Shown: positions 33,348 through 41,784 of the stretch, one piece after another
Position numbering within the stretch: position 1 is the first letter of the stretch
Layout: every line of letters starts with the position of its first letter
Assembly (NCBI GenBank): GCA_029298735.1
Contig: JANSLP010000276.1
Location: 1 to 43,129, forward strand
Direction: 5' to 3'
DNA from: Ophiostoma sp. CBS 140.51
Lineage: Eukaryota > Ascomycota > Sordariomycetes > Ophiostomatales > Ophiostomataceae
DNA: 43,129 nt
The notes under the pieces: generated by a model
Told to the model about the DNA's origin: nothing
The model's database searches: none
What the model saw: only the letters and a program-made list of their open reading frames with translations
Position numbers and translations under genes: made by a program

Positions 33348-34352
33348 TCACGCATGGCTCTTGAGCGCCTCGTCTATTACTTCCTGTGCCTCGTCTACTT
33401 TGAATTCCTCGAGCGGCAGCTCCGCCCACAGCGTCTGCTGCGCCACGCCCTGCCAAATCATGGACTCGGTGCCGTACAGCATCCGCCAGCCAGCGTCCTT
33501 GCCGAGCGTGAAGAACACAGTCGTTGGCTTGGGATGGTAGCACATCTCCAGGATGCACCCCTTGTCCGGCCGGGCCAGGAACTCGTTGATAATGTTGCGT
33601 GCGGTGATCTCGCCCGGGTTCTTGGGGGGGAAGTCCGGAACCGCACCCACGATCAAGAAGGGCGTCTCTAGCGCGACTGCCTGCTCGACCGACGCCACGT
33701 GCACAACCTCAAGGCTGCTCTCGGCCGTGCGGAACCACTCGACGACGGCCGTGACCTCGCTCTCGAGGCGGTTGACCATGTATACGCGGCTCGCACCGAG
33801 CCACTTCCACAGTGCGTAGACGGCCGCACGGCATGCGCCGCCACCGCCAATGACTAGCGCGGGTTTGCCGGCGGCCTCGGCACGGATGCCGGGGAAGTTC
33901 TGCAGGAATGCGTCGCGCACGCCCACGCAGTCGGTGTTGGTGCCAATGTAGCGCGTGCTACCATCGGGCGCGCGGCGCAGGAAGACGGTATTGATGGCAC
34001 CAATTTTGCGGCCTTCTTCCGTCATATCGTCGACCACAGACATCATGGTCACCTTGTAGGGCATGGTCACGGCGCAGCCAATGACGCCCTGTTTCTTCAG
34101 CGCGGGCAAGAACTCGGACGCATCCTGTGTTTCTTGCAGCTCATACGTCCAGGACAGGGAGACGCCGCGGAACAGCGTTGTGTGCAGCAGCGGTGCGAGC
34201 GAGCGCGCAATGGGGTATCCGAAGAGGAATGTCTGCTGGGGCTGGTGGCGGCTCTCGGCGTCGAGCATGCGGCCGCCAAACTGGAACGACGCTGCGAGGC
34301 TGTCGTCGTCGATGCCCTTGCTGGAGGACGCGGCGATGCTGATGTTGGCCAT
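33348..34352 (-). CDS. qutB: Quinate/shikimate 5-dehydrogenase (QutB/qa-3-like)
   Basis: Oxidises quinate to 3-dehydroquinate, and probably shikimate to 3-dehydroshikimate, with NAD. Single exon, 334 residues, matching the fungal catabolic enzymes. The substrate domain shows FLFGYPIARSLAPLLH, then CAVTMPYK with the catalytic Lys, GAINTVF and GTNTDCVGV with the paired Asp. The Rossmann domain shows VIGGGGACRAAVYAL and ends its second strand with VNRLESE, unlike the NRT typical of NADP-specific biosynthetic shikimate dehydrogenases. CYHPKPTT, GWRMLYGTESMIWQGVAQQTLW follow and are normal for the quinate group. It lies on the same strand as the dehydroquinase and permease genes. Cofactor preference is inferred from this motif only. 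Assigned as QutB in preference to the second enzyme at 38869 because of its length and motifs. Confidence 0.85.
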   Translation of the reverse strand: MANISIAASSSKGIDDDSLAASFQFGGRMLDAESRHQPQQTFLFGYPIARSLAPLLHTTLFRGVSLSWTYELQETQDASEFLPALKKQGVIGCAVTMPYKVTMMSVVDDMTEEGRKIGAINTVFLRRAPDGSTRYIGTNTDCVGVRDAFLQNFPGIRAEAAGKPALVIGGGGACRAAVYALWKWLGASRVYMVNRLESEVTAVVEWFRTAESSLEVVHVASVEQAVALETPFLIVGAVPDFPPKNPGEITARNIINEFLARPDKGCILEMCYHPKPTTVFFTLGKDAGWRMLYGTESMIWQGVAQQTLWAELPLEEFKVDEAQEVIDEALKSHA

Positions 34353-35061
34353 AGTAAAAATTGGAGAGGGTTTGCGGGGTTGCTGTGGGCACGGTGAACT
34401 CAGCAGCTCTGCTATGGATAGGTTTGCTCGTGGACAGCGCGTTTCCCCATTCTCATATTTATTACGACTCGGAAGAATGCATAGCCGGCCGGCGTTAGGT
34501 TTCCGGGTGACGTCTGTAGAATCTGTGTAGAAATCCGGTCAAAGTCTCGGCAGCCAACCTCGTGATCCGTTCTGGGTCAGGAAATTCGCTAGTTCCGTGT
34601 ACTAAAATGCGCGTTTCTGCGTGGGATTCCATGCTTCTTGTTCTTGGTGACATTGCGTTGTATTTGTGTGGCCGAAGCCTGCTGCAGGATGCATGCCCAC
34701 GCGCTGTTCTCTCTTCCACCAAGGCTCGTTGAGGTTCCCCTCGCAAGTATAGCACCTTGACACGCAAGCTGCATCAGTGGCTTGCTTAGAGAATGTTGAC
34801 TGATCGTACTCCGGATTCGTGTGTCAAGTGTCAAAACGTCAGAATATGAAACAGTGTTAGGCATAGAGAAAGAGATAATTGAAATACAACGGTACTGTAT
34901 TTTGTTACCAAGTAGTCCGCATTGTTTATATACGCTGGCCAATGCAAACAAAGTCTGCGTAACAAGATGTTGCCCATGGGCGAATAGGTTCTCTTGGCAT
35001 TCTTACCAAATCAAGGTACAACCCCTTTATCCTTCCCCCCAACCCTCAACCTCCAGCCCGT
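34353..35061. promoter_or_regulatory. qutB promoter and qutD 3' region
   Basis: About 700 bp between two minus-strand genes. A TTATCC occurs at 35027-35032, nearer to the permease stop. No CTCCGTA occurs, although a near match (CTCCGGA) lies close to 34,808. No gene was recognised. Confidence 0.45.
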
Positions 35062-36769
35062 TTACACAGCATCTTCTTGCGCAGCAATCTCGTCATGCTG
35101 GGCCCCACCCGTCTGCTCCACTTTCTCGCCGTCTCCTTCCAGCTGATGGCGCAGCTCTGCATGCTCGCGGCGGACGTCGGCCAGGACAATGGCATGGGCC
35201 TTGCGCACCGGGTGGATAGAGAAGAGGCGGTCCACGGCCTCAAGCGGAATCGTTGATGTCTCCGGGACAAGGAAGTAAACAAAGACAATGGCAACAATTA
35301 GGAGGGATGCGAAGAAGAAGAAGAAGCCGTACTTCATGGACAGGACCATTCGCGGGGTAAAGCGCGTGACGATAAAGTTCCAGAACCAGTTGCTTGCAGC
35401 AGCAGATGCCTGGCCGAGGCCTCTAGAAGGGAGTTAGTTATCAAGAAAGAAAACCAAAAAAGAAGGGAAAAAAAAGAAAAGAAAAAAAAGACTCAACATA
35501 CCGGACATCGAGCGGGAACATCTCAGCATTGATCAGCCAAGGCGTGGCACTCCACGACAGCTCGTACGGCACGATCCAGAGGAAGAAGAAGAAGATGGCG
35601 GCAATGGCACCGCCGGTGGGCCTGTCCATGACATGCGCAGACGGGTCGGCAATCTTGACGTAGGCGCCAATGATCCACATGCACACGGAGCAGCAGGCAG
35701 CACCCCACATGAGCAGCGTGCGGCGCGGGATGCGGTCGACAATGACGAGGGCATAGACGACGACGCACAGGGTCTTGACGACACCAAAGATGCCGGTGGC
35801 GAGCAGGGCCGTGGACGTGCCAGTGATTCCGATGCTCTTGAGGATGATTGGGCCGTAGTAGTTGATGGCATTGATGCCAGAGCAGTTCTGCAGGACAAAG
35901 AGGAGGCTGCCTAGGGCGAAGCGCCACTGGATAGAGCGCTTGGCGAACGAGCGGAAGGGCTGGATGAGAGACGGCGGGCAGCGCTCGACCTCGGCGTCAA
36001 TGTCGCTAATCTCCTCGAGAATGTAAGTGTGGGTAGGCTCGAGGTTGCGCAGCCAGCAAAGAGACTTGATGGCCTGCTCGCGCTTGTTCTTGGTCAGCAG
36101 CCAGCGCGGCGACTCGGGGATGAAAATGCTGCCAAGGAAGAGCATGCCGACGGGGATGAGCTGGACGGCAAAGGCAATGAGCCACTGCTTATGGTTCGAG
36201 GCCAGGTTCTCGTTGACGCCGTAGTTGATCCAGTAGCCGATGATACCGCCCACCTGCCAGCCGAGCTCCCAGGTGCCCACCAGCCGGCCACGGATGGCTG
36301 GCGGCGAGAGCTCGGCCAGGTACATGGGGGCCACGCTGGAGCACACGCCAACACCAAAGCCGGTCAGGACGCGGCCACCGAGCATGAGGCCCAAGGAGGG
36401 CCCGTGCGCAGCGCAGTTGAGGCTGGCGCCGATGATAAATGGGATGGTGGCGGCGTAGAGCGTCTTCTTGCGGCCTACGTAGTAGTTCAAGGGGTAGGCG
36501 GCGAGGGCGCCGAAGAAGGCACCAGCTTGGTAGATGGACACAATGTTGGCCTGCAGATTGGTGAGCCCCGAGGCGCTGTACGAGGCAAAGTTGAATTCTC
36601 TTTGGAATGAGGGCAGAGCCAGGGTGGTTGAGATGAACGCCGAGTCGTAGCCAATGGCAAAGGCCGAGAAGGAGGCTACGATGGCACAACTAGTGATACG
36701 CCAGTTGTAGACCTCCTTGGGCGTCGGCCGGTCCTCGGCAATGGCGAACGAAACGTGACCCATGCCCAT
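35062..36769 (-). CDS. qutD: Quinate permease (QutD/qa-y), MFS sugar-porter family
   Basis: Proton-coupled quinate uptake across the plasma membrane, inferred from family and cluster. Exons 36769-35502 and 35422-35062 give 542 residues, the length of fungal quinate permeases. Twelve hydrophobic segments are expected; the sugar-porter signatures are visible: GRKKTLYAA after TM2, GRVLTGFGVGVCSSVAPMYLAELSPPAIRG around TM4, PESPRWLLTKNKREQA before the central loop, NCSGINAINYYGP in TM7 and PYELSWSATPWLINAEMFPLDVR in TM10, with PETSTIPLEAVDRLF after TM12. The intron splits the Arg codon of PLDVR and rejoins in frame as RGLGQA. Two ATGs lie six bases apart (36769, 36763); the first is used. A pyrimidine-rich tract on the coding strand lies just upstream. 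The gene is divergent to qutH. Confidence 0.93.
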
Positions 36770-36782
36770 GATAGCAGTTGAT

Positions 36783-36905
36783 TTAGAATCGATGAGGTAG
36801 AAGAGATGAAAAGAGAAGAATGGGGGATGAAAAGAGAAAAAGAGAAAAAGGGAAAAAAGGAAAATGACTGAAAAGGATGAAAAAAAAAAGATTAAAAGGA
36901 GACGA
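36783..36905. repeat. Purine-rich tract (GA/AAA) in the qutD leader
   Basis: About 120 bp of nearly pure A/G on the + strand; on the coding strand it is a pyrimidine-rich 5' leader. Confidence 0.7.
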
Positions 36906-37017
36906 CTGACAAACAGATAGTTACCAAAGGCTCACACAAAAAGTCGTGGGAGATAACAATGGAGGAAGCCAGCCGAGATCAACTCGGGCAACATAGACAG
37001 GCCCTGGGGTATTTATT

Positions 37018-37024
37018 CTCCGTA
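37018..37024 (+). promoter_or_regulatory. CTCCGTA motif between qutD and qutH
   Basis: One copy lies about 250 bp from the qutD start and 530 bp from the qutH start. Confidence 0.35.
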
Positions 37025-37552
37025 TCTGGGGTGCCGGTGAGCAATTACCCCAGGAAATTGGGCAAGGCTTGGTTGGTACACAAGGGTGTCTGGGGTAGGG
37101 AGGTGCTGCCACTTCCCAAGTCTAGGGCAAAGGGTCCGCTAAAGAACATATGCGGTGTGCTAGGCAACTCGCAGCCGGTGGACATCGACGAGTGAGACGA
37201 TTGGAGATGCTCGAGAGGTGGACAGGTCAGACGCTCGCCGCACCCTCTTTGTTCCATCCCTTGTTTCCCCCTCTGCACCCTAGTCTCGGCGAAAGTCTTA
37301 TCCCCCCAGTCCCCAGCTTTTCCCCGCATTCGGCGTATCCCAGCAATAAACGAAGCGGTGCTCAAGGTGTCGGAGGGGTGGCTGGTGTCGGGATTTGGTC
37401 GACTTTGTTTATAAACCCAGTGTATTACTTGCCATTGGACGTCACGGGGCGCTGCAACGAAGTTCCGCTCAACCGCAATTTGAAATCCTCCCAGGGGAAG
37501 GATACTTGACCACTACCTTGCTCACCTTGCCCACTCTACCAATCCTACAGCC

Positions 37553-38695
37553 ATGTCTGCCACACCAGCTCAGTCCCGGGTCAAAATTGCCATTGTCGGC
37601 TTCTCTGGCCTCATCGGCAAGCGCCACACCAAACATGTCCTCGAGAACCAGTCTGTTGACCTCGTGGCCTTGGTAGACCCATCACCCGTCGCGCCGGCTC
37701 TCAAGACGGCCCTGGGTGTGCCGGACGCCGTTCCACTGCTCGTCAACGTCACCGAGCTGTTGCAGTCGATCACCGTGTCCCGGCCGGACTGTGCTCTGGT
37801 ATGCACGCCGCACCAGACGCACGCCCACATTGCCACGGAGCTGGTCGAGGCGGGTATCCACGTCTTTGTCGAAAAGCCCGTCACTGACGAGGTGCAACCC
37901 GGCCGTGACCTGGTGGCGCTGGCCAAGGCAAAGGGCGTACACCTGCTCGTGGGCCACCACCGCCGCTTCAACCCATACATTGCGGCGACCAAGAAGGCGC
38001 TGGATGGGGGCGTTGTCGGCGACGTGCTGGCCGTGTCGGGCCTTTGGACGGCGTTCAAGCCGGACCCCTACTTCAACGCGGATCCGGCGCTGGCGTGGCG
38101 TAAGTTCCGGTCCCGGGGCGGCGGCGTCGTGCTCAACAACTTTGTGCATGAGGCCGACTGCATGCAGCACCTGTTTGGCCGCATCGTGCGCGTGCACGCT
38201 GAGGAGATTGCGCCCCAGCGCTGTGCGCCCGACGCGCCTGACCGCGTCGAAGAGGGCGTCGCGTTGACGTTGCGTTTCGAGTCGGGTGCCGTCGGCACGT
38301 ACATTTTGTCCGACGCCGTCGTCAGTCCGCACAACTTTGAGATGGGCACGGGCGAGAACCCGCACATCCCGCGGGTGCGCGTGGCCGGCAGCAATAGGGA
38401 CGAAATTGACGTGTACCGCATCTTTGGCACCAAGGGCACGCTCAGCGTACCCGACATGACGCTGTCGTCGTACGCGGGTGACCGCAGCTGGAACGAGGAG
38501 TTGCAGCGCCAGAAGTTGACCATTGACTCAGACCCGCGCGTGCCCCTCGAGCGCCAGCTCAACCACTTTGTGAGCGTGGTGCGCGGCGAGGAGGTACCCA
38601 ACTGCGATGGCAAGGCCGGTCTCGAGGCGCTGCAGGTCTGCCGGGCCATTCTCGAGAGTCTAGAGACGTCGAGCACGATTGATATTGCCGAGTGA
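37553..38695 (+). CDS. qutH: Gfo/Idh/MocA-family NAD(P) oxidoreductase, QutH-like
   Basis: Single exon, 380 residues. The N-terminal Rossmann domain reads KIAIVGFSGLIGKRH (about 10-24) with an acidic strand end VALVDPS, then CALVCTPHQTHAHIA and VFVEKPV with the family's EKP motif (about 110). The C-terminal alpha/beta domain contains GHHRRFNPYI, RSRGGGVVLNNFVHEADCMQHLFG (catalytic-type D/H region), and a YRIFGTKGTL strand. These are the defining blocks of inositol-dehydrogenase-like enzymes. Homologues in Aspergillus quinate clusters are labelled QutH, and the position here, divergent to the permease, supports that name. The substrate is unknown; a cyclitol or quinate-related polyol is the natural guess but is inference. 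ATG 37553 directly precedes the Rossmann strand. Confidence 0.8.
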   Translation: MSATPAQSRVKIAIVGFSGLIGKRHTKHVLENQSVDLVALVDPSPVAPALKTALGVPDAVPLLVNVTELLQSITVSRPDCALVCTPHQTHAHIATELVEAGIHVFVEKPVTDEVQPGRDLVALAKAKGVHLLVGHHRRFNPYIAATKKALDGGVVGDVLAVSGLWTAFKPDPYFNADPALAWRKFRSRGGGVVLNNFVHEADCMQHLFGRIVRVHAEEIAPQRCAPDAPDRVEEGVALTLRFESGAVGTYILSDAVVSPHNFEMGTGENPHIPRVRVAGSNRDEIDVYRIFGTKGTLSVPDMTLSSYAGDRSWNEELQRQKLTIDSDPRVPLERQLNHFVSVVRGEEVPNCDGKAGLEALQVCRAILESLETSSTIDIAE

Positions 38696-38868
38696 TGGGA
38701 GGGCCGGGGTGTAACCAAATGAGTGGTAATTCATGACGGCAGTCATTCGTGATAGAGCTCAATACTGCATTTTACAGAGAATAGACTAGTATAACTAGAA
38801 AAAAGAACACATCCTTTATATTCTATTTATGATAAACCCACCTCATTCGCTATGTACACACCACACAT

Positions 38869-39756
38869 TCAAAAGGCCATCTCTGGTCCAATTTGCATCC
38901 CACCCTCACGCAGTGTCACGGCATCAATCATGGCCTTCTTGGGTGGCTCCAGCCCCGTAAATAGCCGGTACTGGTCAAAGGCCTGCGTCAGGAGCATCTG
39001 CAGCCCCGTTGTCGTCTCCCAGCCGGCGTGCTGCTGCGCGACCGCCAGCAACGGTGTCTTGCGCGGTTTGTAGGACATGTCGATGCACAGGCCCGCGGGG
39101 CGGCCAAACAGGCTGCGGAACTGCTCTTCCGTCGTCTTGTCGGCCGGGATCGTGCCGATGATCACGTCGGGCGACGCCGGCAGCTCGTCGAGCGTGGCCA
39201 GCACAGTAATGGCAAACTGGCTAGCAAAGGCGTTGCGCACGGCCTCGGCGGCAGAAGCCGTGCGGTTGACGAGATACAGCGTCTCGACGCCGGTACGGTG
39301 CAGCGCGTAGAGGGCGGCACGTGATGCGCCGCCGGCGCCAATAACGAGGCCCGCCTGGGGTCGGCGTTCGCTTCGCACGGCGTAGCTGTCGAGGATGAAG
39401 TAGAGACCTGACCAGTCGGTGTTGTCGCCGGTGATGACGCGGTTGCCTTCGCTGTCGCTGCTCACGACGAGCGTGTTGACGGCACCAATGAGGCATGCGG
39501 CCTCGGTGAGATGCTGGCAGTACTTGTGGGCGTGCAGCTTGTGCGGCATGGTGACGCTCGCGCCGCCAAAGGCTTCGCTCTCGATGAGGTGGGCAACGTC
39601 TTCAATGATGGGCGACTCGCGAATGTCATAGTCAAAGGGCAGGCCGTCGTGTTGGAAGCCAGCGTTGTGGATGGTGGGCGAGATGCTAAAGGAGATGCTG
39701 TTGCCAAAGATGTGGAATTGCTTGGACGGTACGCTGGTGCCGTTAGGAGCCGCCAT
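38869..39756 (-). CDS. Second shikimate-dehydrogenase-fold enzyme
   Basis: Single exon, 295 residues from ATG 39756. The frame is open for another 176 codons upstream, but that stretch is low-complexity, contains a 9-bp tandem repeat and runs antisense into the dioxygenase gene, so I did not use it. Substrate motif FGNSISFSISPTIHN has both serines; catalytic Lys in VTMPHK; GAVNTLV; GDNTDWSG with the catalytic Asp. The Rossmann loop is GAGGASRAALYAL and the second strand ends VNRTAS, the NRT motif usual for NADP-dependent shikimate dehydrogenases. It resembles the C-terminal domain of AROM more than QutB does. It may reduce or oxidise shikimate/3-dehydroshikimate beside QutB, allowing shikimate as well as quinate to be used. 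All catalytic residues are present, so it is probably active. Substrate not proven. Confidence 0.82.
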   Translation of the reverse strand: MAAPNGTSVPSKQFHIFGNSISFSISPTIHNAGFQHDGLPFDYDIRESPIIEDVAHLIESEAFGGASVTMPHKLHAHKYCQHLTEAACLIGAVNTLVVSSDSEGNRVITGDNTDWSGLYFILDSYAVRSERRPQAGLVIGAGGASRAALYALHRTGVETLYLVNRTASAAEAVRNAFASQFAITVLATLDELPASPDVIIGTIPADKTTEEQFRSLFGRPAGLCIDMSYKPRKTPLLAVAQQHAGWETTTGLQMLLTQAFDQYRLFTGLEPPKKAMIDAVTLREGGMQIGPEMAF

Positions 39757-40171
39757 GGTGTGAGTTGAGAGTAGGAGCGGTAGGAATAGCGAGAACGTGA
39801 GGAATGGTGAGAATAGGACGAATAGTATGAACGGTGAGATGCTAGTAATGTTCTGGGGCTGAGAGTCTGAAATCAACAGTGGTGACAGGACAGTCGTAGG
39901 GCAGGGTAGAGTACAAATAAAGAGGAATTGCAGAGTAGCATGCAACGCATATGAAGCATTTGAAGCACTGGAAACACTGGAAACACTGGAGGCACTGAAA
40001 GCACTTGAAGTTGATTGAAACAAAAGAAAAAGAGTACTAGCTGTAGCTTGGCTTTGGTTGTGGGCCGGGCCTGTGTGCGGATATACATTTTGCCTGGCGG
40101 CTTGGGAACTCGGCAAACACATTCCGGCCTGGGCCAGTCTGGGGTCTGCCTCTGGTTCAGCTCCAACTGTT
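39757..40171. promoter_or_regulatory. Upstream region of the second shikimate dehydrogenase, with tandem repeat
   Basis: About 415 bp between two minus-strand genes. It contains a degenerate 9-bp tandem repeat at 39957-40010. No CTCCGTA and no QutA-type site was seen by eye. Confidence 0.45.
39957..40010. repeat. Degenerate 9-bp tandem repeat, unit close to GAAACACTG
   Basis: About six units (GAAGCATTT, GAAGCACTG, GAAACACTG twice, GAGGCACTG, AAAGCACTT) lie about 200 bp upstream of a start codon. Confidence 0.75.
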
Positions 40172-41274
40172 CTAATCCGTGGCCGTCTTTGTCGTACTTG
40201 TTTCTGACGCGTCTTCCGGCACGAGCAAGCCGTCCACAACCTTGAGACCGCCCTGGCGTTTTGCCTCCTTCCACGCCTCTGCATCGCGAACCTTTAATGC
40301 CTCCTCGTTCGTCAGCAGCACGAAATCGTACGTGAGCAGCTTTGTCTCGGGCGGCACGCCGTATTTCTCGGCATAGCCCTCGTGGTCGCCCACCTTATAC
40401 AGATCCACGACCAGGGACTCCTTGACGCCAAAGACGGCATCCGAAGACTCGTACGGGTCGCCACGGAGGTATAGTGCGCTGTTCCAGAGCAAATGTCAAT
40501 AATGAATCCAGTGTCTTATGAGGGAGGGATGGGGGGGGGGAGAGAAACACACGTTATCAGACGGTCGTAGCCTGGCTTCTTAAACATGAAATGCATGTGG
40601 CTCGGCCGGTACGGGTGGCGCTTGAGCTTGATCAGCAATTCGCCCACGGGGCCGTCGTGCGGGATGGGATAGGGCACGGGCACAATAGCCTTGAAGAAGA
40701 TGACGCCGTCGGCATCGCTCTCCACAATGGCGCGGCCGTCGGGCTCGACGCGATCGGCGTACTGCACGTCGTAGAAGCCCTTGGAGTCTGTCTCCCACAC
40801 GTCAACCGACACGCCCCCGAGCGGCCGGCCCGCCGTGTCGCGGATGCTGCAAACGGCCAGCAGTGGCTCGCCGTTCGGGTCGTGCGAGATCTGGTGGCCG
40901 GCGCCGACGACGTGGGCGTCGGCCGTGTGGAAGGGCCCCAGGACGGTACCCTCGGTCGCGCCAGGGTGCTTGGGGTGGTCAATGGCGTCGACAAGCAGCG
41001 ACAGGCCCAGCACGTCCGAGAGCAGCACAAACTCGTGGCGCACGTCGGTGCTGATCTTGCCCACCTGTACGAGGAAGCCAATGGCTACCTCCCACTCAGC
41101 GATGCTGAGGCGCGTCTCGCGCGCAAAGTCGTGCAGGTAGTTGACGAGCCGGTCGAGCAGAAACTTTAGGCGCACGTTGTCGCAATTGGAATTGATGATG
41201 CACACATTATCTGTAATGTTTTCAATGGTGAGGTCCTTCATAAGGGCGCGGTCGGGGGGCGTGTGGTTCTCCAT
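40172..41274 (-). CDS. Intradiol ring-cleavage dioxygenase, probably hydroxyquinol 1,2-dioxygenase
   Basis: Non-heme Fe(III) enzyme; the hydroxyquinol subgroup cleaves 1,2,4-trihydroxybenzene to maleylacetate. Exons 41274-40553 and 40478-40172 give 342 residues. The N-terminal dimerisation helices (about 1-100) are of the catechol/hydroxyquinol type. EGTVLGPFH follows, then the Fe ligands: Tyr in DSKGFYDVQY, Tyr in PVPYPIP, and the two His of RPSHMHF. The intron splits a Thr codon and rejoins as LITALYLRGDPYESSDAVFG, the conserved post-active-site block. Donor GTGTGT and acceptor CAG are acceptable. The neighbouring divergent maleylacetate reductase uses exactly the product of hydroxyquinol cleavage, which favours hydroxyquinol over catechol as substrate; that choice is inference. 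Confidence 0.85.
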
Positions 41275-41784
41275 TGTGACGTTTTTCTGCTTTTCTTTTT
41301 CCCTTTCTCTTTCTTTTGCTGTTCCCTGGGTTATTTTTCTTATGTCTGCTCGAGTACGGAGTACGTAGAAAGACAAGATGAAGCGACAAACAGCTAACGA
41401 CTGCACTCAATTAAACCACTGATGCTCACCAATAAAAGCTAACACGAAAATGACCAAAATCGATCACACCATCCCCAGCGAGCGAGCTTTGGCTGCTGTG
41501 GCCTGAGATCGTCGCCGGCTTTGACATTTTCCGACCAGGGACTTGTCTAGACTACTGGAGCTGCCCTGTCGGAATGAATGCTCCACAATCGCAGTGAGAC
41601 GACATGTATCATGACTGAACGTCTCGATTTCTGGTTTAATGGGATCTCGATTTTATTATACCCCAACACGTCCACACGTTCACAAACTCACACGTTCATT
41701 GACCCATACCGCAGGCATCTCGTACCTCACCTTCCCGGAGCCAGCCTCACACACCATCTCGCGCCATCTCCCACAACCGCAGCA
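41275..41784. promoter_or_regulatory. Shared divergent promoter of the dioxygenase and maleylacetate reductase
   Basis: About 510 bp between the two start codons, so the pair is probably co-regulated. A TACGGAG (reverse of CTCCGTA) inside GAGTACGGAGTACG lies at 41355-41361, about 85 bp before the dioxygenase start. The pyrimidine/A-C-rich leader of the reductase occupies the right end. Confidence 0.55.
41355..41361 (-). promoter_or_regulatory. CTCCGTA motif upstream of the dioxygenase gene
   Basis: One copy on the minus strand, in the same orientation as the dioxygenase gene, embedded in a partly palindromic stretch GTACGGAGTAC. Confidence 0.35.

Larger units (their letters stand above)
36770..37552. 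promoter_or_regulatory. Shared divergent promoter of qutD and qutH
   Basis: About 780 bp. It contains CTCCGTA at 37018-37024 and a partial match to the QutA/qa-1F palindrome at 37288-37303 (GG...TTATCC, with a perfect right half and a poor left half). A purine tract of about 120 bp lies at 36783-36905, which is the pyrimidine-rich leader of qutD on its own strand. Confidence 0.5.

Noticed and set aside
37288..37303. Possible QutA/qa-1F palindrome between qutD and qutH
   Set aside because: Only the right half (TTATCC) matches; the left half has several mismatches, so it is kept as a partial site and not called as an operator.
39757..40284. N-terminal extension of the second shikimate dehydrogenase by 176 codons
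   Set aside because: It includes a tandem repeat and sequence antisense to the dioxygenase coding exon, while the internal ATG at 39756 directly precedes the family's N terminus.
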